Assembly (NCBI GenBank): GCA_029239785.1 | Contig: JARBUG010000051.1 | Coordinates: 1 to 43,765 of the forward strand | Direction: 5' to 3' | Length of the DNA stretch: 43,765 bases | Source: Symbiobacteriaceae bacterium | Lineage (GTDB): Bacteria; Bacillota; Sulfobacillia; Symbiobacteriales; Symbiobacteriaceae | Part shown: piece after piece, positions 1 to 8,841 of the stretch | How the letters are laid out: each line of letters starts with the position of its first letter | How positions within the stretch are numbered: position 1 is the stretch's first letter | Made by a program: the position numbers and the translations under genes | The notes under the pieces: model-generated | The model's database searches: none | Told to the model about the DNA's origin: nothing | What the model saw: the letters and a program-made list of their open reading frames with translations, nothing else

Positions 1-69
1 CCTGGCTCTCGGAGTAGCTAGCGGGGTCATCCTGCGCCTAAAGGCGCACAACTCGACGAACAAAACCCA

Positions 70-102
70 CGGCGGGCGGCCCCTCGATGGGGCCGCCCGC
101 CG
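70..102 (+). repeat. Hairpin with TCGAT loop, copy 1
   Basis: A perfect 14-bp inverted repeat (70-83 with 89-102) closes a 5-nt loop TCGAT. The same architecture, 14-bp stem and TCGAT loop, recurs at 10343-10375 (inverted) and 10793-10825 with a different stem sequence. Downstream text containing GGTGACGCA is also shared with the copy at 10793. It lies beyond the 3' end of the leftward WYL regulator. Confidence 0.75.
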
Positions 103-231
103 AACCGCGCCAAAGGGGGAGGGGGTGACGCACGAGCCGCGAGCCGGTGGGGGTAGGTAGGGGGTGACCGAACGTTGGTGCCGGAGGTTGGGCGAGCGAA
201 GCGATGCCCAAACGAACAACCCGTAGAACAA

Positions 232-281
232 GCAGCAACTTCAGAGCACACTGCGATTTTAGCGGCGGAGGAAGTTGCTGC
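232..281. repeat. Inverted repeat, 11-bp stem
   Basis: GCAGCAACTTC (232-242) is perfectly complementary to 271-281, with a 28-nt loop. It sits just downstream of the stop codon of the leftward regulator. The 1-322 interval otherwise holds the TCGAT hairpin, a small TGCGCC/GGCGCA hairpin at about 33-48, and no supportable gene. It could help end transcription, but no U-tract follows the stem. Confidence 0.5.
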
Positions 282-322
282 GCAGTCGGAATCCCCTGCC
301 TGCCCCCACCGGCGGCCCCACA

Positions 323-1282
323 TCAAGAGTACACCGCAACCACAGCCCGCGCCGCATCCAACACCTTATCCCTCAAAGAAGAAGGAGACAAAACCTCCAC
401 ATCTCCCCCAAAACTCAACACAAACTCAACCGCATTCCACTCCTCCTCGAACCTCACCGCAACCTCACACCACCCCACCTCATCCGCCGGCGAAACCTGC
501 TCCACCTGCGACCACCGGCTCGCCCAGCGCATCCGCTGCAGAATCGACTCCTTCGCCCGCAGCACCACCTGGAACCTGGGCAACTGCGCGACAAACTCCG
601 CCGACGACTGGCCCCAGTGCTTCGCCAGGTCAAACCCTGCCGGCCGCTCGCACGGTGCATCCAGCACCTCCGCCCCCTGCACCCGGGAGACCCGGTAGGT
701 CCGCGGTTCCCCGCCGGACGCCGCCGCCACCAGATACCAGACGCTCCCCTTGGCCACCAGCCCCAGCGGGTTCAGCACCCGCTCCGAAGCCGTCCCATCA
801 TTCTTCTGATAGAGAATCCGCACCTGCCGGTCATGCCAGACCGCCTCCTGCAGCACCGGCAGAAACTCCACGCTCTCCCCGCCCCGCTGCCAGCCCGCCA
901 TATCTACATGAATCCGCTGGCGGATGTACTCCGCCGTGCGCCGGGAATCGGGCGGCAGCGTCGCCAGGAGCTTGGTTAACGCGCCCTCCGCGGCATCGGC
1001 CAGGCCCAGGTCGGCCATCATCCGCAGGGGCCGATGGAAGAAGAGCGACTGAATCTCCGGGGCGTTCAGGCCCGTCAGGTTGGTCTGATACCCCTCAGGC
1101 AGCGCCCAGCCGCCGCCGGCGCCACGCTCAGCCATCACCGGTACGCCCGATGCGCTGAGCGCCTCCATATCCCGGTGAATCGTGCGCTCGGAGACCTCGA
1201 GCCGCCGGGCCAGCTCCCGGGAGGTCATCTGCCCATGAATCTGCAGCAGCAGCAAAATGGAGAGGAGTCGGTCTGCCCGCAT
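323..1282 (-). CDS. WYL-domain transcriptional regulator (YafY/DeoR-type HTH)
   Basis: About 319 residues. The N-terminal part (residues 1-60) is a DeoR/HTH_11-type winged helix, with RLLSILLLLQ and SRELARRLEVSERTIHRDM as the recognition region. A WYL effector domain follows from about residue 130, and the signature VWYLVAA is visible. Family members are ligand-responsive DNA-binding regulators, usually repressors of the adjacent operon. The ATG at 1282 gives the family-typical start MRADRLL with an AAGGGA site 9 nt upstream; an ATG at 1288 is the alternative but has almost no spacer. It is divergent from the ABC exporter operon, with a perfect inverted repeat between them, so it probably controls that operon and itself. 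The ligand is unknown. Confidence 0.88.
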   Translation of the reverse strand: MRADRLLSILLLLQIHGQMTSRELARRLEVSERTIHRDMEALSASGVPVMAERGAGGGWALPEGYQTNLTGLNAPEIQSLFFHRPLRMMADLGLADAAEGALTKLLATLPPDSRRTAEYIRQRIHVDMAGWQRGGESVEFLPVLQEAVWHDRQVRILYQKNDGTASERVLNPLGLVAKGSVWYLVAAASGGEPRTYRVSRVQGAEVLDAPCERPAGFDLAKHWGQSSAEFVAQLPRFQVVLRAKESILQRMRWASRWSQVEQVSPADEVGWCEVAVRFEEEWNAVEFVLSFGGDVEVLSPSSLRDKVLDAARAVVAVYS

Positions 1283-1315
1283 GTCCATGCATCCCTTCGG
1301 TTTTCATCTTGAATA

Positions 1316-1330
1316 TGACAGAGGGTGTCA
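1316..1330. promoter_or_regulatory. Candidate WYL-regulator operator TGACA-N5-TGTCA
   Basis: TGACAGAGGGTGTCA is a perfect 5-bp inverted repeat around GAGGG, midway between the divergent regulator and exporter. A second half-site CTGTC follows at about 1337, and a TATACT box (possible -10 of the exporter operon) lies at 1343-1348. Function is inferred from position and symmetry. Confidence 0.6.
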
Positions 1331-1367
1331 TGAACCCTGTCGTATACTCGAAATCCGGAGGTGCAAT

Positions 1368-2981
1368 ATGCAAACATACGGCGGATTCCTGCGGCGCTAC
1401 CTCGCACCGCAGGCAGGGGCGGTGGCGGCCATGGCGGTCCTGCTGCTGGGGTCGATCGGGCTGCAGTTGGCAGGGCCGCAGGTCATCAGGCGGTTTATCG
1501 AAGCAGGGACGCCCGGCCGGGCGGCGCTTCCCGAACTGATTCAATGGGCGATCCTCTTCATGGTCGTCACGACAGCGGCCCGGGCCGTCAGGGCCATGGC
1601 TGCCTACTGGAGCGAACGGGTGGCGTGGGCCGCGACCAACGCGCTGCGCATCGACCTGCTCGACCATCTCCTGCGGCTGGACCTTTCGTTTCATAAAGAT
1701 CGTACCGCCGGCGAACTGATCGAACGGGTCGATGGTGACACCGGCGCCCTCGCCGGCTTCTTCTCCCGCATGGTCGTCCAATTCCTGGGCAGCGGGCTGC
1801 TGATGGCCGGCATCCTGGTCTCCCTGGCGCTCATCGATCTGTGGCTGGGGCTGGGCTTCGCGGCGTTCATCATCCTGACGATCATGCTGCTCAATTGGCT
1901 GCGGGCGCGGTCCGTCCCCCGGCGGGCAGCAGCCCGTGAGAAGCAGGCGCAGGTCTATGGCCTGCTCTCCGAGGTGCTCTCCGCCACGGAAGATCTCCAG
2001 TCCAGCGGGGCGGGCGCCCATGCCCTGCGCCGGTTCACGGAGCGCCTGCAGGAATGGTTCCCGGCCCACCGGGTGGCCGAGCTGAGCGGGAGCCTGGTCT
2101 GGGTGGCCGGCCTGGCGGCCTTCGCCGCTGCCGATGGCGTCGCCTATCTGCTGGGCGGGCGCCTCTTCCTGATCGGGCGCATTTCACTGGGCACGCTGTT
2201 TCTGGTGGCGGCCTATGCCGGTCAGCTGGCCCAGCCCATCGAGACGATTCGCCGCGAGATGCAGGAACTGCAGCGAGCGGGTGCCGGGCTGGCCCGGGTC
2301 AGGGAGCTGTTTGCCATCCGGCCGAGGGTAGCGGAAGGCAGCGGTTTGCTGCCGGCCGGCCCGCTGGGCGTGGCGTTCCAGGGCGTCTCCTTCGCTTATG
2401 AAGATGGCGTCCCGGTGCTTGACCGCCTGACGTTCGGGCTGGCGCCGGGGCAGGTGCTGGGCGTGGTAGGGCGGACGGGCAGCGGCAAGTCGACGCTGGC
2501 GCGGCTCCTCGTCCGCCAGATCGATCCCACGGGCGGGCGGGTGCTGGTGGGCGGCGTTGATCTGCGTACGTTGGCGTTCTCATCGCTCCGATCCCGGGTG
2601 GCGATGGTGACGCAGGAAGTGCAGCTTTTTGCCGCCACGTTGCGGGAGAACCTGACGCTTTTTGATCCCTCCGTGCCCGATGAACGGCTGCGGGACGTGC
2701 TCGCGCAGTTGGGCCTGGGCGCCTGGTCGTTGGACGCCCAGGTAGCGCCCGGCAGCCTCTCTGCCGGTGAGGCACAACTGCTCGCCTTCGCCCGGGTCTT
2801 CCTGGGCGATCCGGGCCTGATCATCCTCGACGAAGCTTCCAGCCGGCTCGACCCCGAAACCGAGGCGCGCCTGGACGAGGCGCTCTCCCGCCTGCTCGAT
2901 GGGCGCACGGCGATCATCATCGCACATCGGCCGGCGACGCTGCGCCACGCCCACGCTATGCTGGAGGTGACATCCGCATGA
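1368..2981 (+). CDS. ABC exporter half-transporter, canonical NBD
   Basis: 537 residues: a six-helix type-1 exporter transmembrane domain (about 1-320), then a nucleotide-binding domain. Walker A GRTGSGKST is near residue 366, the signature is LSAGE (about 461), Walker B with catalytic Glu is LIILDEASS (about 483), and the switch His is in AHR (about 517). The ATG at 1368 follows GGAGGTG at 1356-1362 and begins MQTYGGF. It overlaps the next half-transporter by ATGA, which implies coupled translation and a heterodimer. The NBD keeps all hydrolysis residues but has LSAGE where its partner has LSGGQ, the pattern of asymmetric heterodimeric exporters of the TM287/288 type. The substrate cannot be read from sequence; the divergent WYL regulator suggests an inducible system. 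Confidence 0.93.
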   Translation: MQTYGGFLRRYLAPQAGAVAAMAVLLLGSIGLQLAGPQVIRRFIEAGTPGRAALPELIQWAILFMVVTTAARAVRAMAAYWSERVAWAATNALRIDLLDHLLRLDLSFHKDRTAGELIERVDGDTGALAGFFSRMVVQFLGSGLLMAGILVSLALIDLWLGLGFAAFIILTIMLLNWLRARSVPRRAAAREKQAQVYGLLSEVLSATEDLQSSGAGAHALRRFTERLQEWFPAHRVAELSGSLVWVAGLAAFAAADGVAYLLGGRLFLIGRISLGTLFLVAAYAGQLAQPIETIRREMQELQRAGAGLARVRELFAIRPRVAEGSGLLPAGPLGVAFQGVSFAYEDGVPVLDRLTFGLAPGQVLGVVGRTGSGKSTLARLLVRQIDPTGGRVLVGGVDLRTLAFSSLRSRVAMVTQEVQLFAATLRENLTLFDPSVPDERLRDVLAQLGLGAWSLDAQVAPGSLSAGEAQLLAFARVFLGDPGLIILDEASSRLDPETEARLDEALSRLLDGRTAIIIAHRPATLRHAHAMLEVTSA

Positions 2982-4633
2982 AGATGAGCCAGATGATGCG
3001 CAAGGTGATCGGCTACCAGTGGGGGCTTTACACGCTCTCGGCCGTGGGCTGGCTGCTGTTCCATGCGTGGCCGCTGCTGCCGGGCTTGGTGGCAAAGGCG
3101 TACTTCGACCGGATGGAGGCAGGGCCGGCGGGGAAGGGGGTCGTGGTCTGGTTCGCCCTGCTGGCGGTCGCTGTCGGCGCCGGGCGGGCGCTGGTGACGT
3201 TGGGCGGCATCTACTTCCACCTGCCCTACCGCTATCGTGTGCAAAAGTTGATCCAGGGCAATCTCCTGCACCGGGTGCTGGCGCGGCCCGGCGCCCGGGC
3301 GCTGCCCGCCACCGTGGGCGACGCCATTTCGACGCTGCGCGACGATGTGAACACGGTGATGGACGCCGTCGACCTCTCCTTCGATGGCCTGGCGGGGCTG
3401 CTCTATGCCGGCGGGTGTGTGGCGGTGCTGCTGGGTGTTGACTGGCAGGTGACGCTGCTGGTCTTCGTCCCCATCGGGCTGGTGATCGGGCTGGCGCATG
3501 CCGTGCGGGTCCGGCAGGTAAAGGTGCGGGAGGAGAGCCGGGCGTCTACGGCCCGGCTGACCGGCGCCCTGGGGGAGATTTTCGGCGGGGTGCAGGCGCT
3601 GCAGGTGGCGGGGGCAGAGGGGCGGGCCGTGGGCTATATCAGGGCGCTGGGCGATGCACGGCAGGCCGCTGCGCTGCGGGAGCGGCGGCAGGCGCTGACC
3701 CTGGAGGCTGTCTTTGAGAACACGGCGGGCCTGGGCGCCGGGCTGGTGCTGCTGGTGGCGGCCGGGAAGATTGCCGCCGGCACGTTCAGCGTGGGCGACC
3801 TGGCGCTCTTTACCGGGTATCTGGTGGATGTGGCGGGGTTTACGGGGTTCCTGGGGTTCATCATCAATACGTATCGGCAGGGGGGCGTCAGCCTGGGGCG
3901 CCTGGTGGGATTGTTGCAGGGGGCGCCGGCTGAGCGCCTGGTCGCGGTGGAGCCGGGCGGGGCGCCCGGGTCTGCCGGGGTGGCCCGCCTGGAACGGCTC
4001 GAAGTTCGCAACCTGACCTGCCGCCCGGGCGCCTCCGACCGGGGCATCACCGACATCTCTTTTGCCGTGGCCCGGGGCAGCTTCACCGTGATCACAGGCC
4101 GGGTCGGCGCCGGCAAGTCCACCCTGGTCCGGGCCATCCTGGGCCTGCTGGAGCCGCAGGCCGGGGAAGTCCGTTGGAACGGCGAGCGGGTGGAGCGGCT
4201 GGAGCCACCTCGGGTCGCCTACACCGCCCAGGTCCCCACCCTGCTCTCGGGCACCCTGCGGGAGAACATCCTGCTCGGCTGGCCCGCGGCGCCCGGGGCC
4301 CTGGACCGGGCCATCCGCAGCGCCGTCCTGGAGCAAGACCTGGCCGGCTTCCCCCAGGGCCTGGAGACGCCCATCGGTACCCGCGGGCTCAAGCTCTCGG
4401 GCGGGCAGGTCCAGCGCACCGCCGCCGCCCGCATGTTCGTGCGCGACGCCGAACTCCTCATCTTCGATGATCTCTCCAGCGCCCTGGACGCCGAGACCGA
4501 AGCGCTGCTCTGGCAGCGGGTCCGTGAGCGCAACGCCACCTGTCTGGTCGTCTCAAACCGGCCCGGGGCGTTGGCTCTGGCCGACCAGGTCCTTCATCTC
4601 GAAGAGGGTCGGCTGGTCAGCGGGACATACTAA
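2978..4633 (+). CDS. ABC exporter half-transporter, degenerate NBD partner
   Basis: 551 residues with an N-terminal six-helix domain and an NBD. Walker A GRVGAGKST is near residue 373 and the LSGGQ signature near 473. Walker B reads LLIFDDLSS (about 493), so the catalytic Glu is replaced by Asp. The switch His position reads SNR instead of AHR (about 526). These two changes mark the degenerate ATP site expected of the second subunit of a heterodimeric exporter, complementing the preceding gene. The start ATG overlaps the upstream stop. The products probably form one membrane pump. A close paralogue at 11015-12654 has the same DD and SNR features but is broken. Confidence 0.93.
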   Translation: MKMSQMMRKVIGYQWGLYTLSAVGWLLFHAWPLLPGLVAKAYFDRMEAGPAGKGVVVWFALLAVAVGAGRALVTLGGIYFHLPYRYRVQKLIQGNLLHRVLARPGARALPATVGDAISTLRDDVNTVMDAVDLSFDGLAGLLYAGGCVAVLLGVDWQVTLLVFVPIGLVIGLAHAVRVRQVKVREESRASTARLTGALGEIFGGVQALQVAGAEGRAVGYIRALGDARQAAALRERRQALTLEAVFENTAGLGAGLVLLVAAGKIAAGTFSVGDLALFTGYLVDVAGFTGFLGFIINTYRQGGVSLGRLVGLLQGAPAERLVAVEPGGAPGSAGVARLERLEVRNLTCRPGASDRGITDISFAVARGSFTVITGRVGAGKSTLVRAILGLLEPQAGEVRWNGERVERLEPPRVAYTAQVPTLLSGTLRENILLGWPAAPGALDRAIRSAVLEQDLAGFPQGLETPIGTRGLKLSGGQVQRTAAARMFVRDAELLIFDDLSSALDAETEALLWQRVRERNATCLVVSNRPGALALADQVLHLEEGRLVSGTY

Positions 4634-4653
4634 GACGGAGGTGAACTCCCGCC

Positions 4654-5553
4654 GTGCTCTCAACCGCAGATCGGCAGCGCCTGGTCACCCGGGCCAGCCT
4701 GCTGACCATCTCCGTCAACGTCACGCTCACGCTGGCCCGGGGCGCCGCCGGCTGGCTCTCGGGCAGCACCGCCGTCCTCGCCGACGCCGCCAACTCCGGC
4801 ACCGACATTCTGGCCACCCTGGTCGTCCTGGGCGGTGCGCGCATCGCTGCCCAGCCCCCCGATCCCGGTCATCCCTACGGCCACGAAAAGGCTGAACCCG
4901 TCGCCGCGAAGATCGTCGGGCTGATCGTCGCCTTCGCCGGTGCCATGGTCGCCCTGGGCGCCCTGGGCACCCTGCGCACCGGCGGGGCCGAGGAGGTGGG
5001 CGCCCTGGCCGCCTGGGTGACCGGCGCATCGATCATCATCAAAGAGATCCTTGCGCGCCACCTGATCGGCGTCGCCCGCCATACCGAGAACGAAGCGCTC
5101 ATGGCCGACGCCTCCAACCAGCGCACCGACGTGCTCGCCTCGGCTGCGGCCCTGGTCGGCGCCCTGGGCGCCCGCATGGGCATCCCCGTGCTTGACCCAG
5201 CCATGGGCCTGGTCGTTTCGGCGCTGATCCTCCGCATGGGCCTCAGCCTCTACTGGCGCTCCGTCAATAACCTGATGGACCCCGCCCCAGAGCCTGAAAC
5301 CATGACCGCGCTTCGGTCTGCGGCCGCCGGGGTCGCTGGCGTCGTCAGCGTCGACGAACTGAAGGCCCGGCTTTTCGGTTCCGGCATTTACGTCGACTGC
5401 AAAGTTTGTGTCAATGCCCAGCTAACTGTGGAGGAAGGTCACCGCATCGCCCACGAAGTAAAGCAAGCCTGCCGCGCCGCGGCAGCGGGGGTGCGGGATG
5501 TGCTGGTGCACGTCAACCCCTGCTCTGCCCTCGGCCGCCGGCCAGGCGACTAA
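4654..5553 (+). CDS. Cation diffusion facilitator (CDF) family metal efflux protein
   Basis: 299 residues with about six membrane segments in the first 200 and a cytoplasmic C-terminal ferredoxin-like domain. CDF hallmarks are the metal-site motif DAANSGTD (about 44-51), HPYGHEKAEPVAA after the second helix pair, and the second-site motif DASNQRTD (about 150). The family exchanges Zn2+, Fe2+, Mn2+ or similar ions for protons; metal choice is not predictable here. GTG start at 4654 with GGAGGTG just upstream. It follows the exporter genes by 20 bp, so it is probably cotranscribed. Confidence 0.92.
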   Translation: MLSTADRQRLVTRASLLTISVNVTLTLARGAAGWLSGSTAVLADAANSGTDILATLVVLGGARIAAQPPDPGHPYGHEKAEPVAAKIVGLIVAFAGAMVALGALGTLRTGGAEEVGALAAWVTGASIIIKEILARHLIGVARHTENEALMADASNQRTDVLASAAALVGALGARMGIPVLDPAMGLVVSALILRMGLSLYWRSVNNLMDPAPEPETMTALRSAAAGVAGVVSVDELKARLFGSGIYVDCKVCVNAQLTVEEGHRIAHEVKQACRAAAAGVRDVLVHVNPCSALGRRPGD

Positions 5554-5574
5554 TGCTTCAAGAGGTGACGCCCG

Positions 5575-6261
5575 GTGCCTGACCACCCCGACTCCGAGCC
5601 CATGTATAACCTGAAGGCGGTCGTCCAGCAGACCGGCATTCCCGCCCAGTCCCTGCGGGCCTGGGAGAAGCGCTACGGCATACTGACCCCGGTGCGCAAG
5701 CCAAACGGCCACCGGGTTTATCCGCGTTCTGAGGTCGAGAAGTTGCTCCGGCTCAAGGCGCTCATGGCCCGGGGCATGACCATCAGCCAGGCGGCTGAGC
5801 AGTTGGAGCACGCGCCCGAAGCCGCCGTGGCGCCGGCCACCGGCGGCGAGGTCGACCGGCTGCGGGCCGAGCTGGCGGGCGCCCTGGGCGCCGCCGACAG
5901 CGAGGCCGCCGGCCGGGTCCTGGGCCAGGCGGCAGAACTCCTCACCCTGCCTCAAATCGTCATGCGCCTGGTCCGGCCCCTGCTCCCCGACCTGACGCCC
6001 TACGGCCGCACCTACCTGCGCCTCCGGCTCGGTGCCTGGTTGCTCAACACCGCCCAGTCCCCCGGCGCCCCGAGCGCCCTGGTCATGGCGCCCGACCCCC
6101 TTGATCTGCGCCCCCTGCTGGTCGCTCTCCTCCTGAGCCGAAAAGGCAGGCGGGTCATATATGTGGAGGGAACCGAGGCACCAGCCGGGCTCCAGCCCGA
6201 CGCCACCATCGACCCGCGCCGCTGGCGGGACGGGCTCCCGCCCGAGCAACTCTTCGAGTAG
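5575..6261 (+). CDS. MerR-family regulator with reduced C-terminal domain (CarH-like)
   Basis: About 228 residues. Residues 10-75 form a MerR winged helix: YNLKAVVQQTGIPAQSLRAW, then EKRYGILTPVRKPNGHRVY, typical of the MerR subgroup that includes CarH and CarA. The C-terminal 150 residues resemble the helical cap of cobalamin-binding regulators (AAELLTLPQIVMRLVRPLL) and a short Rossmann-like strand region. The DxHxxG cobalamin ligand motif is absent, so B12 binding is doubtful. GTG start at 5575 preceded by AGAGGTGA. It lies between CDF and YpdA genes with gaps of 21 and 13 bp and may act on this operon. Confidence 0.82.
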   Translation: MPDHPDSEPMYNLKAVVQQTGIPAQSLRAWEKRYGILTPVRKPNGHRVYPRSEVEKLLRLKALMARGMTISQAAEQLEHAPEAAVAPATGGEVDRLRAELAGALGAADSEAAGRVLGQAAELLTLPQIVMRLVRPLLPDLTPYGRTYLRLRLGAWLLNTAQSPGAPSALVMAPDPLDLRPLLVALLLSRKGRRVIYVEGTEAPAGLQPDATIDPRRWRDGLPPEQLFE

Positions 6262-6274
6262 GGAAGGTACGCGT

Positions 6275-7246
6275 ATGTACGAGCTTATCATCATCGGCGC
6301 CGGCCCCTGCGGCATCGCCGCCGCCATCGAAGCGGAGCGCCGGGGCGTCAGCTACCTCATGCTGGAGCACGGCTCCCTGGCCATGTCGCTCACCAAGTAC
6401 CCCATCTACATGACCTTCGCCAGCAGCCCGGAAAACCTGGAGCTCGGCGGCCATCCCTTCCCGACCGGGGGCGAGAAGCCGACCCGGCTGGAGGCGATCC
6501 GCTACTTCCGCCGCGTCGCCGAGGTTGAGCAGGTGAAGGTCCACCAGTACGAAAAGGTAACAGGCGTCGAAAAAGGCGCCCACTTCACCGTCAAAACGCA
6601 AAAGCGTGACGGCACCACAGGCGCCTACGAGACTGCCAACATCGCCCTGGCCATCGGATACTTTGATCATCCCAATATGCTTGGTATTCCCGGCGAGGAG
6701 AACCCCGAGCGCTGCACCCACTTCTACACCGAACCGTCGCCCTACTACGGCATGAACGTCGCCGTCATCGGGGGCAAGAACTCGGCCGTGGAGGCCGCCC
6801 TTCAGCTCTACCGGGCCGGGGTCAAGGTCTCGCTGGTCTACCGCCGGGCCGAACTGCCCGCCAGCGTCAAGCCCTGGGTCCGCCCCGACATCGAAAACCG
6901 CATCAAAACCGGCGCCATTGCCGCCTACTTCAGCACCAACATCCGGTCGATCAACCCGACCACCATCACGCTGGAGCAGGATGGCCGCACCTTTGAACTG
7001 GAGAACGACTTCGTCTTTGCGCTGACGGGCTACAGCCCCGACCAATCGGTGCTGCGCGGGCTGGGCGTCGAAATTGACGCCGCGACCGGCAAGCCCCGCC
7101 ACGACGAAGCGACGATGGAGACCAACGTGCCCGGTCTCTTCCTGGTCGGCGTCATCGCCGCCGGATATGATGCGAACAAGATCTTCATCGAGAACGGCCG
7201 TTTCCACGGCAAGGCCGTGGTCGATACGATCCTGGCCCGCCGATAA
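6275..7246 (+). CDS. ypdA: YpdA-family NADPH-dependent bacillithiol disulfide reductase
   Basis: 323 residues, the family's usual length. A two-dinucleotide-fold flavoprotein: the FAD motif GAGPCGIAAAIEAERRG starts at residue 8, and the NADPH motif VIGGKNSAVEAALQLYRAG is near 163-181 with the GGKNSA typical of YpdA. The C-terminal FAD contact is near FALTGYSPD. YpdA (Bdr) reduces oxidised bacillithiol in Firmicutes to maintain the thiol pool. The ATG at 6275 follows GGGAAGG at 6261. Its presence suggests the organism makes bacillithiol, although no bsh genes lie in this window. Confidence 0.93.
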   Translation: MYELIIIGAGPCGIAAAIEAERRGVSYLMLEHGSLAMSLTKYPIYMTFASSPENLELGGHPFPTGGEKPTRLEAIRYFRRVAEVEQVKVHQYEKVTGVEKGAHFTVKTQKRDGTTGAYETANIALAIGYFDHPNMLGIPGEENPERCTHFYTEPSPYYGMNVAVIGGKNSAVEAALQLYRAGVKVSLVYRRAELPASVKPWVRPDIENRIKTGAIAAYFSTNIRSINPTTITLEQDGRTFELENDFVFALTGYSPDQSVLRGLGVEIDAATGKPRHDEATMETNVPGLFLVGVIAAGYDANKIFIENGRFHGKAVVDTILARR

Positions 7247-7364
7247 CGTCCGTCGCTCGCCCAGCCACTGCGCCATCCGACCCGAAGTCGCGGGGGTCGC
7301 CTGAGGAAGAACCTGTGCACATCTAGCCGGATAGACCGCCCCGGCCCCGGCCAATAGTAAAGGC

Positions 7365-8048
7365 ATGATCTACTTCAATGCGCTGTGGCGGACGCTCTTC
7401 AGCTTCGCACTCCTCTGGGCCATGACCCGCATCATGGGCAAAAAACAGATCAGCCAGCTGACCTTGTTTGACTACATCACGGGCATCACCGTGGGCTCTC
7501 TCACCGCCAACCTGATTGCAACGCCCGAAACCTGGCGTCCCATCGCCATGAGCCTGGCCATCTGGACGGGACTGACCTACACGTTCCACCGGCTGGCCCA
7601 GCAAGGCCGGTCCATCAGCCGGTTTCTCGATGACAAGCCCACAATCCTGATTCGTAACGGCAAAGTGATGGAGGAGAACCTCAGCCGCATGCGCCTGACG
7701 ATCCAGGATCTGACGGCGATGCTCCGGGTCAAGGGCTGGTTCGACTTGGCCCAGGTAGAGTTTGCCCTGCTGGAGACCAATGGTGATCTCAGCGTCCTGC
7801 CGTGCTCTCAGTACCGCCCGCTTCAGCCGCACGACATGGCCCTCAGCACTTCCTATGAGGGGCTCTCCACGCAGGTGATGCAGGAAGCACGGCCGATCTC
7901 CCACGGCCTCCGGGAAGTCGGCCTCGACGAGGCCTGGCTCCGGGCAGAACTGGACCGCCTGGGCATTCGCCGGGACGAGGTCTTCTCGGCCTGGCTGGCC
8001 AGCAACGGGACGCTGGTCGTCGACCGTTACCGTGACCAGCCTCACTAG
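7365..8048 (+). CDS. DUF421 (YetF/YrbG-like) membrane protein
   Basis: 227 residues with three N-terminal membrane segments (about 5-80, including RIMGKKQISQLTLFDYITGI), then a cytoplasmic domain with DDKPTILIRNGKVMEENL and the MRLTIQDLTAMLRVKGWFDL region typical of DUF421/YetF. Function in the family is not settled; several Bacillus members are membrane-associated and sporulation- or stress-linked. ATG at 7365 with a modest AAAGG close upstream. It is 118 bp after ypdA in the same direction and converges with the DNA glycosylase gene. Confidence 0.88.
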   Translation: MIYFNALWRTLFSFALLWAMTRIMGKKQISQLTLFDYITGITVGSLTANLIATPETWRPIAMSLAIWTGLTYTFHRLAQQGRSISRFLDDKPTILIRNGKVMEENLSRMRLTIQDLTAMLRVKGWFDLAQVEFALLETNGDLSVLPCSQYRPLQPHDMALSTSYEGLSTQVMQEARPISHGLREVGLDEAWLRAELDRLGIRRDEVFSAWLASNGTLVVDRYRDQPH

Positions 8049-8063
8049 GCCACGCGGGCTGGG

Positions 8064-8744
8064 CTAGCCCTGTTCCGCCAACGCCCGCGCCCGCGCAAAG
8101 ACCGACTCCCACATCGCCCGGGTCAGGACGCCTGTGTTGGTGTTCTGCCGGCTCGGATGATAGCTGCACAGCAGCACCGGCGCCCCATCAAACCGGTACT
8201 CCGCCCCGTGGACAAAGGTCGGGCGCCCCAAGTTAACGCCCCGCCCCTTCAGCACCTTCAGGTACCGGTCAAACGCAATCCGCCCCAACATCAGCACAAC
8301 CCGCACCCCGGTCAGCAACGCCAGCTCCGCCTCCAGAAAAGGCTGACAGGCGTCAAGCTCGGCCGGGGTCGGCTTATTGCCAGGCGGCGCACACCGCCCG
8401 GCGTTCGCGATATAGGCCCCCGTCAGCACCAGCCCGTCATCCCGCCCGGTGGCCACAGGCTGATTCGCATACCCGAACTGATGGAGCACCCCGTACAGCC
8501 AGTTCCCCGAGTCATCGCCGGTAAACATCCGGCCCGTCCGGTTCGCCCCGTGGGCGCCGGGTGCCAGCCCCAGAATAAATAGCCGGGCCGCCGGATCGCC
8601 AAACCCCGGCACGGGGCGCCCCCAATACGCCTGGTCGCGATACCGCCGCACCTTCTCCCGGGCCACACCCGCGCAATACGCCCGCAGGCGTGGGCAGCGC
8701 TCGCAGGCCGCCATCTCCTCATGAAGCAAATCAAGCTTTTTCAT
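8064..8744 (-). CDS. Family 5 uracil-DNA glycosylase (UDGb)
   Basis: 226 residues. The active-site block GLAPGAHGANRTGRMFTGD and the C-terminal block CSYHPSRQNTNTG are the family 5 (UDGb) signatures. The N-terminal CERCPRLRAYC supplies two of the four cysteines of the Fe-S cluster. The enzyme removes uracil and other deaminated bases from DNA, which fits a warm-growing host. The start is placed at the ATG at 8744 (MKKLDLL), because upstream codons extend into the promoter region of the divergent yajQ gene. It converges with the DUF421 gene. Confidence 0.92.
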   Translation of the reverse strand: MKKLDLLHEEMAACERCPRLRAYCAGVAREKVRRYRDQAYWGRPVPGFGDPAARLFILGLAPGAHGANRTGRMFTGDDSGNWLYGVLHQFGYANQPVATGRDDGLVLTGAYIANAGRCAPPGNKPTPAELDACQPFLEAELALLTGVRVVLMLGRIAFDRYLKVLKGRGVNLGRPTFVHGAEYRFDGAPVLLCSYHPSRQNTNTGVLTRAMWESVFARARALAEQG

Positions 8745-8799
8745 GGAGATGACCGTTCGGTCTGCCTGTGGCGAATTCCTGCGCGTAGGGAGATTGTGG

Positions 8800-8805
8800 T
8801 ATGAT
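8800..8805 (+). promoter_or_regulatory. Possible -10 box of yajQ
   Basis: TATGAT lies 37 bp before the yajQ start in the intergenic space with the divergent glycosylase gene. The matching -35 (TTCCTG near 8777) is weak, so only the -10 is offered. Confidence 0.4.
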
Positions 8806-8841
8806 AAGGGGCGCAAGCATCGGGCAAGGAGCGTGTCTTAC

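Noticed and set aside
175-1158. Proline-rich rightward frame of 327 codons
   Set aside because: Antisense to the WYL regulator; its Pro/Ser/Ala bias is a composition artefact.
2396-4336. 646-codon leftward frame across the ABC genes
   Set aside because: Shadow of two genes that have full ABC motifs.
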